From Owenia fusiformis (lineage: Eukaryota; Annelida; Polychaeta; Sabellida; Oweniidae): a stretch of DNA of 64,000 nt. The DNA lies in the NCBI GenBank assembly GCA_903813345.2, contig CAIIXF020000003.1, positions 26,677,248 to 26,741,247 on the forward strand. The letters run 5' to 3'. How positions within the stretch are numbered: position 1 is the first letter of the stretch; each line of letters opens with the position of its first letter. The position numbers and the translations under genes were made by a program. Positions 14,012 through 26,254 of this stretch are shown here, one piece after another. The notes under the pieces are model-generated. The model made no database searches, had not been told where the DNA came from, and was given only the letters and a program-made list of their open reading frames with translations.

Positions 14012-14754
14012 TGAAGCTTGCGCCATTGCATTTGTGTTTAATATTAGATACTCACATTTTCGGTCACCTTGTATTACCTGTAACTACTTAGACGAGTGTA
14101 CTCAACAGATTGATACTCATTTGGACGCCAGGAAGTGAGACAATTCTTGATGACATCGCCTCTGAGGTCACATAATATTGTCAAATTGTTTCCCTTTTCA
14201 GACATACTACATCATATCTATATATTTGCAGTAAAGACTGAATACTCGCATCGGCATGTAAATTAAATAAAATGTAAATGTTAACTAAACCTTGTTTTAG
14301 TAATGAATATAAAATGTACAATAATAAGTACTAATTATTTCAAAAGCAAAGGCTAACCAAATAATCTGACACAAGGTTTGTTGTGCTAAAATTTCTTTAA
14401 ACAAATATCACATTTGCAACTCCTCTTTCCAGTATGGATCTTGAAATGAGATTCAAGTGACCTATAAAGTGATCAAATGACATTTTGATTAAACCTGCAC
14501 ATCACTGTAGAACACAATCTTGGGTTGTTCAATGGCCAATTGTAAGATTTTGAGCTTTGATGAAAGTATATGGTGAACAAATGGGGCAAATCTTGTTTAC
14601 AAATACTCACGATAAATGTGTAATTATGAGGATTGTTCTTTGTATTGCTTCGATTGTCGCCGACAATATTATTTTTGGAAGGTTTCTAAACTTAGAACGT
14701 GACGTCACTTCTGAATTAGAACGTCCACAGAAGAAGTGAGTAGCTCCCATAATA

Positions 14755-15747
14755 CAGGGTGACCGGAAAAAAAGGAGACCATTGAAATAGGCAATATCTC
14801 CTAAAATAGACTAGTGACATCAATGAAATTTTGCATACATCAGGACAGTTCTATGGAAATTTGTTCCTGAAAGTGTCAATACAAGCAGTCAACTGGTTCA
14901 GGAGCTATGATCATTTACATAACATGCTCCAAATAGGCGCAATTGAGACCAACGCAGAGCTGGATACATTTGGCAAATACCCTTACATATTCCGACCTTG
15001 TTATGGCATTACATTTAGCATTTATTGCCACCTTTAGGTCAGCAATTGTCTCAGGATTGTTTTGGTACACATTGTCTTTCAAATTGCCCCACAAAAAGAA
15101 ATCAGGTGGATTCAAATTTGAGTTGTATGGAGACGAAGCTTATCTGACCTATGGCTTCTGACTCAGTGGTCCCACTCAGTTACAGTATCATCCTAAGGAG
15201 GTTTTGGGCAGCCCTTGGTTTCCATATGGGATTTAATTGTGCCATATAGTGGTTTTAGTAACATGGCACTATGCCCAATACCTAAAGTGACTCTTAAGAT
15301 TGGGTAAATCAGCACTTTGGCAACAGGATGATGAACCACATGTCAGATAACCCTTCATTGCCATTACAGCCTAGACTTGAATCCTGCTGATTTCTTTTTG
15401 TATGGATATTTGAAAGACAATCTATACCAAAACAATCCTCAGACTATTGTTGACCTAAAGAAGGCAATCACTGCTATATGTAATGCCATAATAATGCCAT
15501 AGAGGGCAGAACATGTAAGGGTAGTTTGCCATATGAATCCAACTCTGCGTTGGTCTCAATTGTGCCTATTTGGAGCATGTTATGTAAATGATCATAGCTC
15601 CTGAACCAGTTGAATGCTTGTATTGAAACCTTCAGTAACAAATTTCCATATAACTGTTCCAGTGTATGCAAAATTTCATTGATGGCACTTGTCTAGTTTA
15701 GGAGAAATTGATTACTTCAATGGTCTCCTTTTTTTCCGGTCACCCTG
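14755..15747. mobile_element. Inverted-dimer Tc1/mariner derivative (fold-back)
   Basis: Termini are CAGGGTGACCGGAAAAAAAG in inverted orientation, flanked by TA (14753-14754 and 15748-15749), the Tc1/mariner target duplication. Inverted similarity runs at least 200 bp in from each end. Each arm also encodes a degraded transposase C-terminus: NLNPPDFFLWGNLKD on the minus strand (about 15065-15110) and DLNPADFFLYGYLKD on the plus strand (about 15373-15417), each reading toward its own end. The plus arm keeps WQQDDEPH upstream. The element is therefore two 3' transposon halves joined head to head; frameshifts make it non-autonomous. Confidence 0.8.
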
Positions 15748-16019
15748 TACTATCATAGTCTATCGTATTCGGGGATTCCCCTTAGCCATCCCATATGGTC
15801 ATACAAGCCTTATATGGATCTCGTCGTGTGCGCAGACGGCAGTGGTCCGAATCTCACCCGGGAATTTATTTTTGTGTCTTAACTAAATGATTATATTGTG
15901 CTTTGATGTTACGCAGAAAAACAATTTTTAATCATGTCAAACTATACACTAAAGCTTTAGTAATCTTGTTGGCTGTATGAAAATATAAAAATAATGTGTG
16001 TCGAAATATTGCATTTTAG

Positions 16020-16830
16020 AGCAATGTGTATGGTGTTTAAACTGCTTCTTTATTCGGTACATTAATATTCCATAAATACCAAATAAAACAAACAATTTAC
16101 CAAACCTTTACCCAATCTATCGAATGTTTTTTTATTTTATCAAATGCAATAATCTATACAATTTATATTCGCTAAATAGTTTCACTTGTTCTTTGTATTG
16201 ACATTCACATTTGATATTTATACATGTATTTGTGTGATGCAGCGAATCAATTTGTTTTCCTTAACGCATGTTTAATTCAATTAATTATTTGTACATTCGG
16301 TATTTAAATTATTTATATTCGGTAAATACTGAATGCCACATTCGATAAATTTCGTTATTTTTCGATAATTTACGAGACTTTCAGTCACGTGATATATTTG
16401 TACGATGTAGAATAGCTGCGCGGCCATTTTGCAAATCTCGAAGTCACGTGACAAAATATCGAACAACAACGCAAGTTATCGAATATTACTTTATTGCATT
16501 CGGTAAATAGCAAATTAGCTTTCGGTAAAATGCATTAACTGTGTCATAGAAAAATAAACCATTTGGTAAATATATCCAATGAAACTTATTTCGGTAGGGT
16601 TCAAATAGAAATTCAATATTGTGCATATAATGTGTTACTTTTAAGGAATACCATAACAATTTACGCAAAAAATATAATTTAACGAATGAAATATGTAATT
16701 TAATGCACATAGTATTAAGTGATCGGCTATTTTGAAAACTTAATTTACTGTAACAAACATATAAACGTTTTTACCGAATGGAAAAATGATTTAGCGAATA
16801 TAAATGTTTCATATATTGAATATATTTGAA
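16020..16830. repeat. Scattered 'ttcggtaaat' motif cluster in A+T-rich DNA
   Basis: About a dozen variants of TTCGGTAAAT or its complement (for example near 16320, 16498, 16521, 16557, 16772) occur within 800 bp without fixed spacing. Two CACGTGA copies lie at about 16385 and 16445. Function is unknown; it may be a very old degenerate satellite. Confidence 0.3.
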
Positions 16831-16860
16831 TTTAATGAATAAAGAAGCAAAAATAATGCC

Positions 16861-17428
16861 ATAAATGTGTAGGTTTAAGAAATTGTTCTTCAGTACCCAG
16901 TGGATGATGCACACGAGGCTCTTTTTCTGCCAGGGCTTATTCTGTCTCTCCAATGTTCTACCTAAGTTAACTTCTCAACCTACGGTAAGTAAACCATATC
17001 ACACTGACATTAAAATAAACTGATTACTTTAACTACGATTGTTTTTATGCGTACTTTGTGTTAGGTTTGTCTTAACAAATGACACAAACTAATTTAGGTA
17101 TTAGTTGATAAAATAAATGCATACTCATACTTAAGCATAATTACAATATGGATCTTTCTTGATCCAGAACATTCAGCATAAGTATACTCTATTTTAAGTT
17201 CAGTAAAAACATATTATTTGATCTTTGAATAACGCTATCATTATTCGAGGATACTGTATTGAAGTTCAATTTTTTATCATATATCCCAATAAGCCTATTA
17301 AGATAATGGTCAGTGGTCGTGTTGCAGATAAATAGAGGAACTATGAAATAAGAACTCAATGCAGTAACCAGTGATACAATTAACCTGGTAAATGATTTGC
17401 CTCCAAGGGTCGCTCAGGAGAGAGAGAG
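16861..17428 (-). pseudogene. Decayed CAP gene (fragments of three exons)
   Basis: Three stretches align in order with the intact CAP gene on the same strand: 17380-17428 with the end of its exon 3, 17117-17185 with its exon 5 (donor side through the 'atctttcttgatcc' segment), and 16861-16965 with its terminal exon 8. The last-exon copy has lost the GG before IN and has an in-frame stop where the intact gene continues. Exons 4, 6 and 7 were not found. Intact CAP DNA lies downstream of SLC22 copy 3, so a transporter-CAP block may once have been duplicated. Confidence 0.65.
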
Positions 17429-17979
17429 ATCTTTTGAGATCATAGGTCAAGGTCAAAACCTAGGTCATTCTCTTGGTCAAAACCTATGTCATTTTCTTTG
17501 TTTAAGCGAATCCTAAATTAAAGCTACGAAGATTCCATTGTGTATAAAACAGATCGTGATCGCAGTTATTGTATCCACTATCAAATATTCCCGAAGTATA
17601 GAGGATGGAGATAAAACTCTAAACACAATTATGTAGTTTGAATTAAGTCTTATCTGAGACTAACATAACATAACATTTTATGTTAGTCTCAGGTTTTATT
17701 TACTTTTACTTAATCTTTTCGCACAAAAAAGTGAAAAAAACGTTTCTGAATCTTAAATTTCGTTCCGTTACATACATTTGGGGCAAAAATCTATTCAAAA
17801 AGTAGGTGATTTAATGAACAAGTAAACCTCGAACTTAACTTAATGCATTGCAACTGTTCACTGTTCATCCATTTTGATACGAGAGGAACCCATTGTCTAC
17901 CACCTTACTCTCGTATAAAATAGCAGATCGAGATCATGCATTCCATTTTTAACATACAATAGAAAGATACACATCTGTA
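17429..17979 (+). promoter_or_regulatory. 5' flank of SLC22 copy 3
   Basis: The stretch resembles the 5' flanks of the other copies, including 'ttcatccattttgatacgagagg' related sequence near 17870 and 'acaatagaaagatacaca' just before the ATG. A short direct duplication of 'taacataacattttatgttag' type lies near 17660. A promoter role is inferred only from conservation and position. Confidence 0.35.
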
Positions 17980-20900
17980 ATGTATCTGACATTAAACGAG
18001 GCGTTTGAAAAAGTAGGGCTCTTGGGAAGATGGCAAATAATATTCATAATTGGGCTATCTCTGTACGGCATCCCGTCATCCTGGACGTGGTCGGCCGGTA
18101 TTGTATTTCAATCTGGTGTCCCGGACCACTGGTGCGTTAACCACGACCTAACAAGCAGAGGTAACCTTTCTAGGGACCAAATCAAGCGTATATCAATACC
18201 TACGGAGGTGAAGTTCGATGGAAGTGCGGGATACAGTAAGTGCATGCAGTATGATCGGAACTACAGCGCGTTCTCAAACGAAGAACTCATCAAATGGAAC
18301 GTGACATTAAAAACCGAATGGGCAACCGCCATGAATGTATCAGAGAGAGTGGTGAAGTGCAAATCTTGGGAATATGACTCATCGGTCTTTACAGTCACAA
18401 CAGTATCACAAGTAGGTGTTTCAGCTTGCATTTATTAATATTGCCAATGATTGTCAATTTTTCATAATAGTGAGTACATCTAGCAAGAATAGGGGTTCTT
18501 AAACAGGGCATCAAAGATTAACTAAGGCCTTTTGAAATTTAGGGTTAGTAGTAGTAAACTAATACGCAAGTAATAAAAACGTGGAATAACACAGACCTTA
18601 TTAATGTTTTGTTTTGTATATATGTGGTAAATAGTTATTTTAAAGAATTGGAAGGGTCTGGCTCAGCATTAACAAACATTCGTAAAACAGGCAACTACAC
18701 ATTTCCAACACATGAATATGCAAAAAGGTTATTCATATGATCTCACCCCATTTAGCCTACATTATAATATCATAATATAATATAAATTGGATAATATCAA
18801 GGTGAGTACCATCTATCCTATAATCTATTCTATAGAATTAGATGCGGAAAATATTCTACAGCTACAACTAGTGTTCATGCTTTATTTACATGTTACTGTT
18901 AACATTGAAATTAATTTGTATTTCAGTTTAACTTAGTATGTGATGATGATTGGAAGTTGGCATTTTCGTCCAGTGCAATGATGGCCGGGATGTTTCTGGG
19001 TGCAGTCTCGGCGGGTGCTTTCTCGGACAAGTATGAATCGTATACCCGCGATGATTCATAAATATAAATTCTTGTGCGGTTTTAATTCTTCAATGCGCTC
19101 CTTACTTGTCCGATCGTATTCACCAGTGATATCTAACTATGGTCTTGCAGTCATGGTGATAATAAATGAACCAATTAATATGTCTAGATCAGAAGCTAGA
19201 AACTATAATCATCCTTTTTTGATATAAAATCATAAATTGATCTGCTGACTGTATGTATGTAACATTTAGCCAACACATTTTCTATTTTCAGATTTGGGAG
19301 ATATAAAACTTGTATCATATGTCTTCTCATAAAATTGATGGTATCGTTCGCATTGGCCTTTCCTCCAAACTACGTCGTCTGGGTGGTTCTAAGGTTCCTA
19401 TTCGGGTTTACCGTCCTTGGCTTTTTCACCACTTATTTTGTCCTCAGTAGGTATATTTGTAGATGTAAGAATATTCTCAGAGATAGCGTATGGCCGACAA
19501 AGAACGGCGAAATGGTTCTCTTTTAATATAAATAAAAAGTATATCATGTGTTACATTTTGGTACAGCCATTTAATTACGTAAACGTTACAAATGTGATTC
19601 ATTTTTTGATGTAATTTTTGATCACCAATATCTCAAACTTGGGAGACGAGTCAACGAGTGCACAACATTTTAACATATGGTCTATATTTCGATCATAGAT
19701 CAAGTTTACCTAAATACTTGATATGCACTGTTATTCGATTCGATGTACTAAATCGTATTGTTATCAATTAATAGATAAACTCATACATGTAAATGTGTAA
19801 AAATCTAAGCAAATTCAAAAATATCAAAATAAAATGTACTTCCACTTGAATTTTAACCATAGCTTGTCCTAATCTTGGAAAATGACTTCAAAAAATTATG
19901 TAAAATTGTGACCATTTTTGAAACGTTCTCTAAATTCGTATATTTCCCTTTTTGCCTAGTGTAATTACTTCTCAGATAAACTGCGACCAGACTTGATACG
20001 TGTCTTTGGGCAAACATAATATTGTGTAAACTTGAACTATAATCGAGGACAACAAAAGGATCTTATTGAATTGATCTGCAGCAGAAAATCCCACCATATT
20101 GGAACAGGTCTTTCGTTCTGAATACATGTTCTTTTGTCTTCAAAATACTCACTTTTTGAGTTACGGTCTTCCCCAGGCTTTTCTCCTGGCCACCAGGTGG
20201 CGTACAGGAACTTAGTCGATGATCTGACTACAGCATATGCTAGTATTCAGTTCATGTGAGTGTCTAAAACTAAAACTAAACTGTCACGATTCAGACTGTC
20301 GTTCCGGTTTAGGTAAATAGCTTCTTTAATCCATTAAGTTATTGTCTATTTGACTGATTGTCTAGAATTCATGTCTTGTCCAAGTCTATTACACAGTTGT
20401 TTAAGTGATGTGCTCATGATTAGATATGGCTGAATTGTGATTCTCTATCATTACATCTATCATCTTATTTCCTCTTGTGTACAAAATACTTTGCAAGACA
20501 TACGGAAAATCATACAAAGGTAAAACTTGCAGAACATTTAAGGCTAGGACGAATGAACAAAATTTAGAAGCGGGATACGTGAGAAACATAGAACAAGAGA
20601 ATTCACAAAAGATAGCTAATTTAGAGTATCACAAATCAGCTGCAGCCTTAACTGAACACATCACAAAAACAACTGTGTAAGAGACTGGAGCAAAACATCA
20701 GTCCTAGACAATGAGCCAGATAACTTACTAAATGGATCGAAGACGCATTTTACATCAAACAGAATTACGACCTGAATCGGGATGTTGCCTCTTATGAACT
20801 GAATACTATATGGGATACAAACCGTGGAGTCAGACCAGCTCCTACACGCCACCTGGTGGCCGGATGAAAGTCACACAGTAGAGCATGAGAGAGACAACCG

Positions 20901-23900
20901 AGGAATTTTGAAACCGTAGGTCAATAAACAAGTGGGTATATTTTGGTAGAAGACAAAAGAACATGTATTCAGAATGAACCTACAGTGTACATGTACCATA
21001 AGAAGCTATAGTCCATGGTATGACTCCGGAATATGAAGAATCCTTATCCAATATATAGTACAGCAACATTTGAACCAATATTCAAGGAGGCTCATATGTC
21101 TTGATTCTTTTAAATAACGTTTGCTGAAAAAACTTTTGGGCATTTCTGTCGAAATATGCCTCTCATTACAAGGGGTCAAAAAAACGAAAATATTGTCATT
21201 CGAATTTTTACATATTTTATAAGACTCAAAACATTAATGTAAGCATATTTACAATAAAGGCCCCCTAATAAATTAGATTATCATTGTGTCAAACCTAATT
21301 CTAATTTCAATGTAATTTGTAGGGGTCGATAAGTGTGATTATATAAATGAGCTTATTTTATTTTGTTTACTTTTTCAAATATTGGTCAAGCAGATTCAAC
21401 AAAATTGTGTGAACTATTTAAAAAAAAAATTATTTCAAATAAAATAGTTTTTTACTAATTCATAATTTTATTTAACGAATTTATACCTATCATCGCCAGG
21501 ATAATAATTAACTATGTTTTATGAATCATAAAACGATGACAAATATCTAAAATACATATCTATTTGAATTTAATAGAGGTATTAGAATGTTTGCATATTC
21601 TGAGGGCATGTCTAATAGTTTATAAGAGATATATGCATTCAAACGCCTTACATTTCTCTTTCGACGTTACTGCTGCATATCATCAGATTTTCTGATGGTA
21701 ATATATTCTTAGACATAACTGCTGGTTATCAGTAGATTTTTGGTGAAAATCAAAACCATTTTTTCTCAAAGCTTTATGAATTCGACCAGGTCTTGGTGGT
21801 TGTTTTATAAACATCTGAGCAATATCTAACTAGGGACAAATCAATTTAGGCAAAGCTACAGTCAATCAATGAAGAACAATACACCCCACTTTATTGATAG
21901 TTGACCCCTGATGGGTGACAATCCATATCTCAAAACGTATTAAGACCCATTTTATGAAAAACTATTATAATTTGAGCATATTTCATTCTTATACAAAACG
22001 ATTCATTGATACCATTTACATCACAAATATTAAAAAAATAATTCAAAATATTGATGTACTAATTACGTAATTTTATGTATTTCTAAGAAAAATAACAGAT
22101 TTATAGTTGAGAAACCTGAAACATACACTCAAAATTTATTTCTATAATTTAATTCATACTTTTCTGTGGCAGTTTGTACTCCAAATTGTAAAAAGGGGAT
22201 ATAGTTTTTACTAATATTTTGACTCCTGCTAATGACATGCATAATTCAGCCCGAGAGCCCGAAGAATATTGAACGTATTAAAAAGCAAAACTGCATGCGT
22301 AGGTATGTAAATATTAGGTCAAATATCGCTGCACTATATTGTGTTACCAGCTCCTAATTAGGCGTCCTATGAATTTCGTACCATGGACTACTATTCCTAA
22401 TAAAATATTAAAATATGCCATAATTTTGTTAAGAAACTGAATTGATTCATCAGAAGTACAGAGTCAGGTGGAATTCCTTTGGTGGTTTCATATACACAGC
22501 AGGTTACCTATTATTACCTGGGATTGCATTCCTTCTGAGGAACTACCACTGGCAACAATTGGCGATGACAGTACCTCTCATACCATTCGTGTTGTGTATA
22601 TGGTCAGTAAATGGTCCTGCATAAATATATAAGCACTAGTGCCAAAGGGAAAGGACTAAAAGTTGTGATGGAACTTAGCAAGAAAAAGCAAACTCTAAGT
22701 GCATACCAGTCAAGAAAAACAAACCCCATATAGCCCAAAACCATGATCTAATGTGAAAAGAAACAATGTCTAATACCCCCTTTCCCCCACCATTCAAGAA
22801 TCAATATCACAATCCAAGACCAGAAGATCGAGGGACATTTCATTCATACTGAAGTCATTACAATACATGTTGAAGAAAAAATTTGAAATTGATAGCCAAT
22901 TGATAGCCAGTACTCATAGTCTCAAAAATTAAAATACATTGACCCACTCCCTCTTCATGTACTTCACTTGTGGAGATTGAAGGGTGGTCGCAAGGTTTGG
23001 AAACAACCACTTCACTTGAATCGATGTCAAAACTATAAATCATAATATCTATTTCGTTTTTGAAATCTTGTATTTAAGCCTATAGTTTACTCCCGTGAGA
23101 AAATTATTTTATCACTTAAATATGCTTATATTCATCCTCGTAGATTATATTGTTGAGTAAGTAAAAAATCCTTGTAATTGTATTATCTCCTCTGAATTGT
23201 AGTAATAAATCATTGATAATATATAGTTCTCCGGCTTCAATATTCTGCACATGCGCTTGACTATGATCTCTTGTTACCGCGCGCGATTTACAATTTCTAC
23301 CTTTATTCCACAGGTACCTACCTGAATCTCCGAGATGGCTTCTTGCTCAAGGGCGACAGAAAGAAGCCTTGAAAATTCTTAAGAATATTGGAAGGATTAA
23401 TAAAAAGGAATTGCCTGATGATGTAGAAATACAAATGAATGACAAAACGGTAAGGAGAGTGAATATCTGTCTCTTTTTGTCTCCGAAGTTTCCGATCTTT
23501 TAATGACATTCAAATATTCAAATAACAATTTACCAACAATTTTTCTCTCTCCGCAACATAGCCAGCGCTAGAGTTATTCATTTGTTTCGAACTGTTAATT
23601 TTAGCCAAGTGTCAGTGTTATTGATTTGTTTCGAACTGTTGATTTTAGCCAAGTGCCAGAGTTATTGATTTGTTTCGAACTGTCAATTTCAGCCAAGTGC
23701 CAGAGTTATTGATTTGTTTCGAACTGTTAATTTTAGCCAAGTGTCAGTGTTATTGATTTGTTTCGAACTGTTAATTTTAGCCAAGTGTCAGTGTTATTGA
23801 TTTGATTCGAACTGTCAATTTCAGCCAAGTGCCAGTGTTATTGATTTGTTTCGAACCCCTGGTCTTCGGAAAAGAACGTTCAATATATATTTTCAATGGT

Positions 23901-26222
23901 GAGTAGAACTCTCCCTTACTGATTTATACTTATTCGGCATTAAAATTATACGAAAATAGATGTGATACACATACACCAATTGTATGTCCAGCCTATCCTT
24001 ATTCTAAGGATTCCAACAAAAGTTATATTAAATCAGATCCTCCGAAACGCTGTGCTCAGTAGAATGCTTAATAGACGTTTGTAGTATAAGTATTCTGGAT
24101 TGTTCAGAAGATGACGTTACCATGTATACTCAGCTCTTTATTAATAGGTTTGTAAACGTGACCGTCTACTATGGTCTCACGCTCAATATTGGGAGATTGC
24201 CTGGAAACATTTACCTCAACTTTTTCATGTCTGGTCTTTTAGAGATACCAGGCACATTTTTCTTGATGCTAACTCTTGATAGGTACGGAATATGCGAGTG
24301 TTGTAGTAGATGTACTGATTGAAATATAATGGAACAAAAAATACATGTAGCAAAAATTAATGATTTAAAGAATTGTTGTTTTATAAGGTGGCTTATTACG
24401 ATGTTATTTTCTCGTGAAGCCACTCGAACAGGATCTTAAGAGGTTCTGGACAAACCATTTGATTCTGGACTTGTCATATTTGTTTTTCAACGAAATCACA
24501 TCCAAGGGTTGAATTTTTATTAGCTATTTAGAGAGTGAGTCCTGCCTAGTATTAATTTCAATAAAAAAGTTAAAATAGAACCCTATTTGAGAGTCAATCT
24601 AATACTTACATTACATTGATAAATTAAGGCAAATCCTGAAATATTTTTAAAGTGCATTTTTTATGAAATATTATCCAGCAAGTATTTAAATGAAACGGTC
24701 TTATTTAAATACAAATCATAACATGATATTTTTCATGAAACATTTTTCAATGAAATTCAATTGAAGGGTCAAGATAAAACGAGCTAATTTAGGTGAAAAC
24801 CCTTACATGATGATGTGTTTTCATAACTTCTTTCATAAAATTCCATCAAGGGGTGAAGATAAAATGATCGAATTTAAGTGATTTAAGGATCACGAGAATA
24901 TGTTTTCTTTGATATTTTCTATGAAATCCCATCCAATGGTCAAGGTAAAATTTTGATTTTGATTTTGATTTGGTCACGTGTTCGAAAGATCCATATAAGG
25001 TCCATAGAACCATATAGGAACGTCATTTTGAATGTCACGTGATAGATCCATATAAGGCTTTTAGAACCATTTATGGAAAGATGAGGGAAGCCCCTGACAC
25101 CTGTTTCACGATTTTTATGCACTTCATTATTGTACCGAAGTTTGCCGATTCGATTCGTCGTATTTCGGAATCCTGGTGACAATTTTATACTCCATTGGAG
25201 TATTTTTGACCTACTTCTTATGACGGAAATTATTATATATTTATACCGAGCGTCAATTCAAAATGATCCTCACTTTTGTCTCCACTTAAATACGACTCGT
25301 CAGTTGTATCCAGAATAGTAGACGCATATGGCGCTAGTGAATAACCAAGTCCCAGGTGAGTGGTTCGTATCCCTCCGTGATATACTATTTTTGTTTTATT
25401 AAATACGACAGAAAGGAGCAAGGTGTAGGTTGAAAACAAGACGTTAGTTTGTTTCAAAACAGTTTGGAAACATTAATCTCTGGAACATTATTTTTTCAAC
25501 ACTGATACAAATTTCCCTGACATTTCCCTGACATGTCTACCGTTTCAAAATTCCCGGTCATCTTTGGCCCTTTTGACCTAATTTTAAAATTACCTGACAT
25601 TTCCAGCACTTGGAAAATCAAGTCAATTTCCCTGACATTTCCAGGTGTGTATGAACCCTGGAAATATCCCACTGGCTCGCCCTATGAATCGCTAGCACAG
25701 ATTGGATTGATTAGTGTTTCAAAATGGTGGACGAAGTGTTTGATTAGATAATTTACATATTAAGCTTCTTAAAGGGGCAACAAGGCCTGTACATAGAAAA
25801 TTCGAAATTTTTCACATTTTCTGAATTTTTAGGGCAACATTTGGCTTTAACATCTTTTTTTATACATTTTTTCTTAAAATGTATGGATAAACAATAAAAT
25901 TTCAGCATTAAGCAGTGCAAATTCAGTTCAAAGCTTCTATAAAGGGAGTCCAACTTATAGATTTTGAAAATCCGACTCGTTTAAAGAAGAATATCAGCAG
26001 CTTAAATCACGCCTTGTGATCATACAAAATGGATGGAGGGGGGGGGGGTTAGGCGATTTCTGCAAGAAAACTCAACAAATTTGGAAGATTTATTTTTTTC
26101 AAGATAAAATTTACAACTGAATTGCCAAATGAATAGGCGCAGTGCATGGCAAAATATGTAAGGTCTTCTAGTATTTTTTGAACTGATACGCTTCTAAGAT
26201 ATGAGATCTATTATAAAAGGCG

Positions 26223-26254
<32 letters not shown>

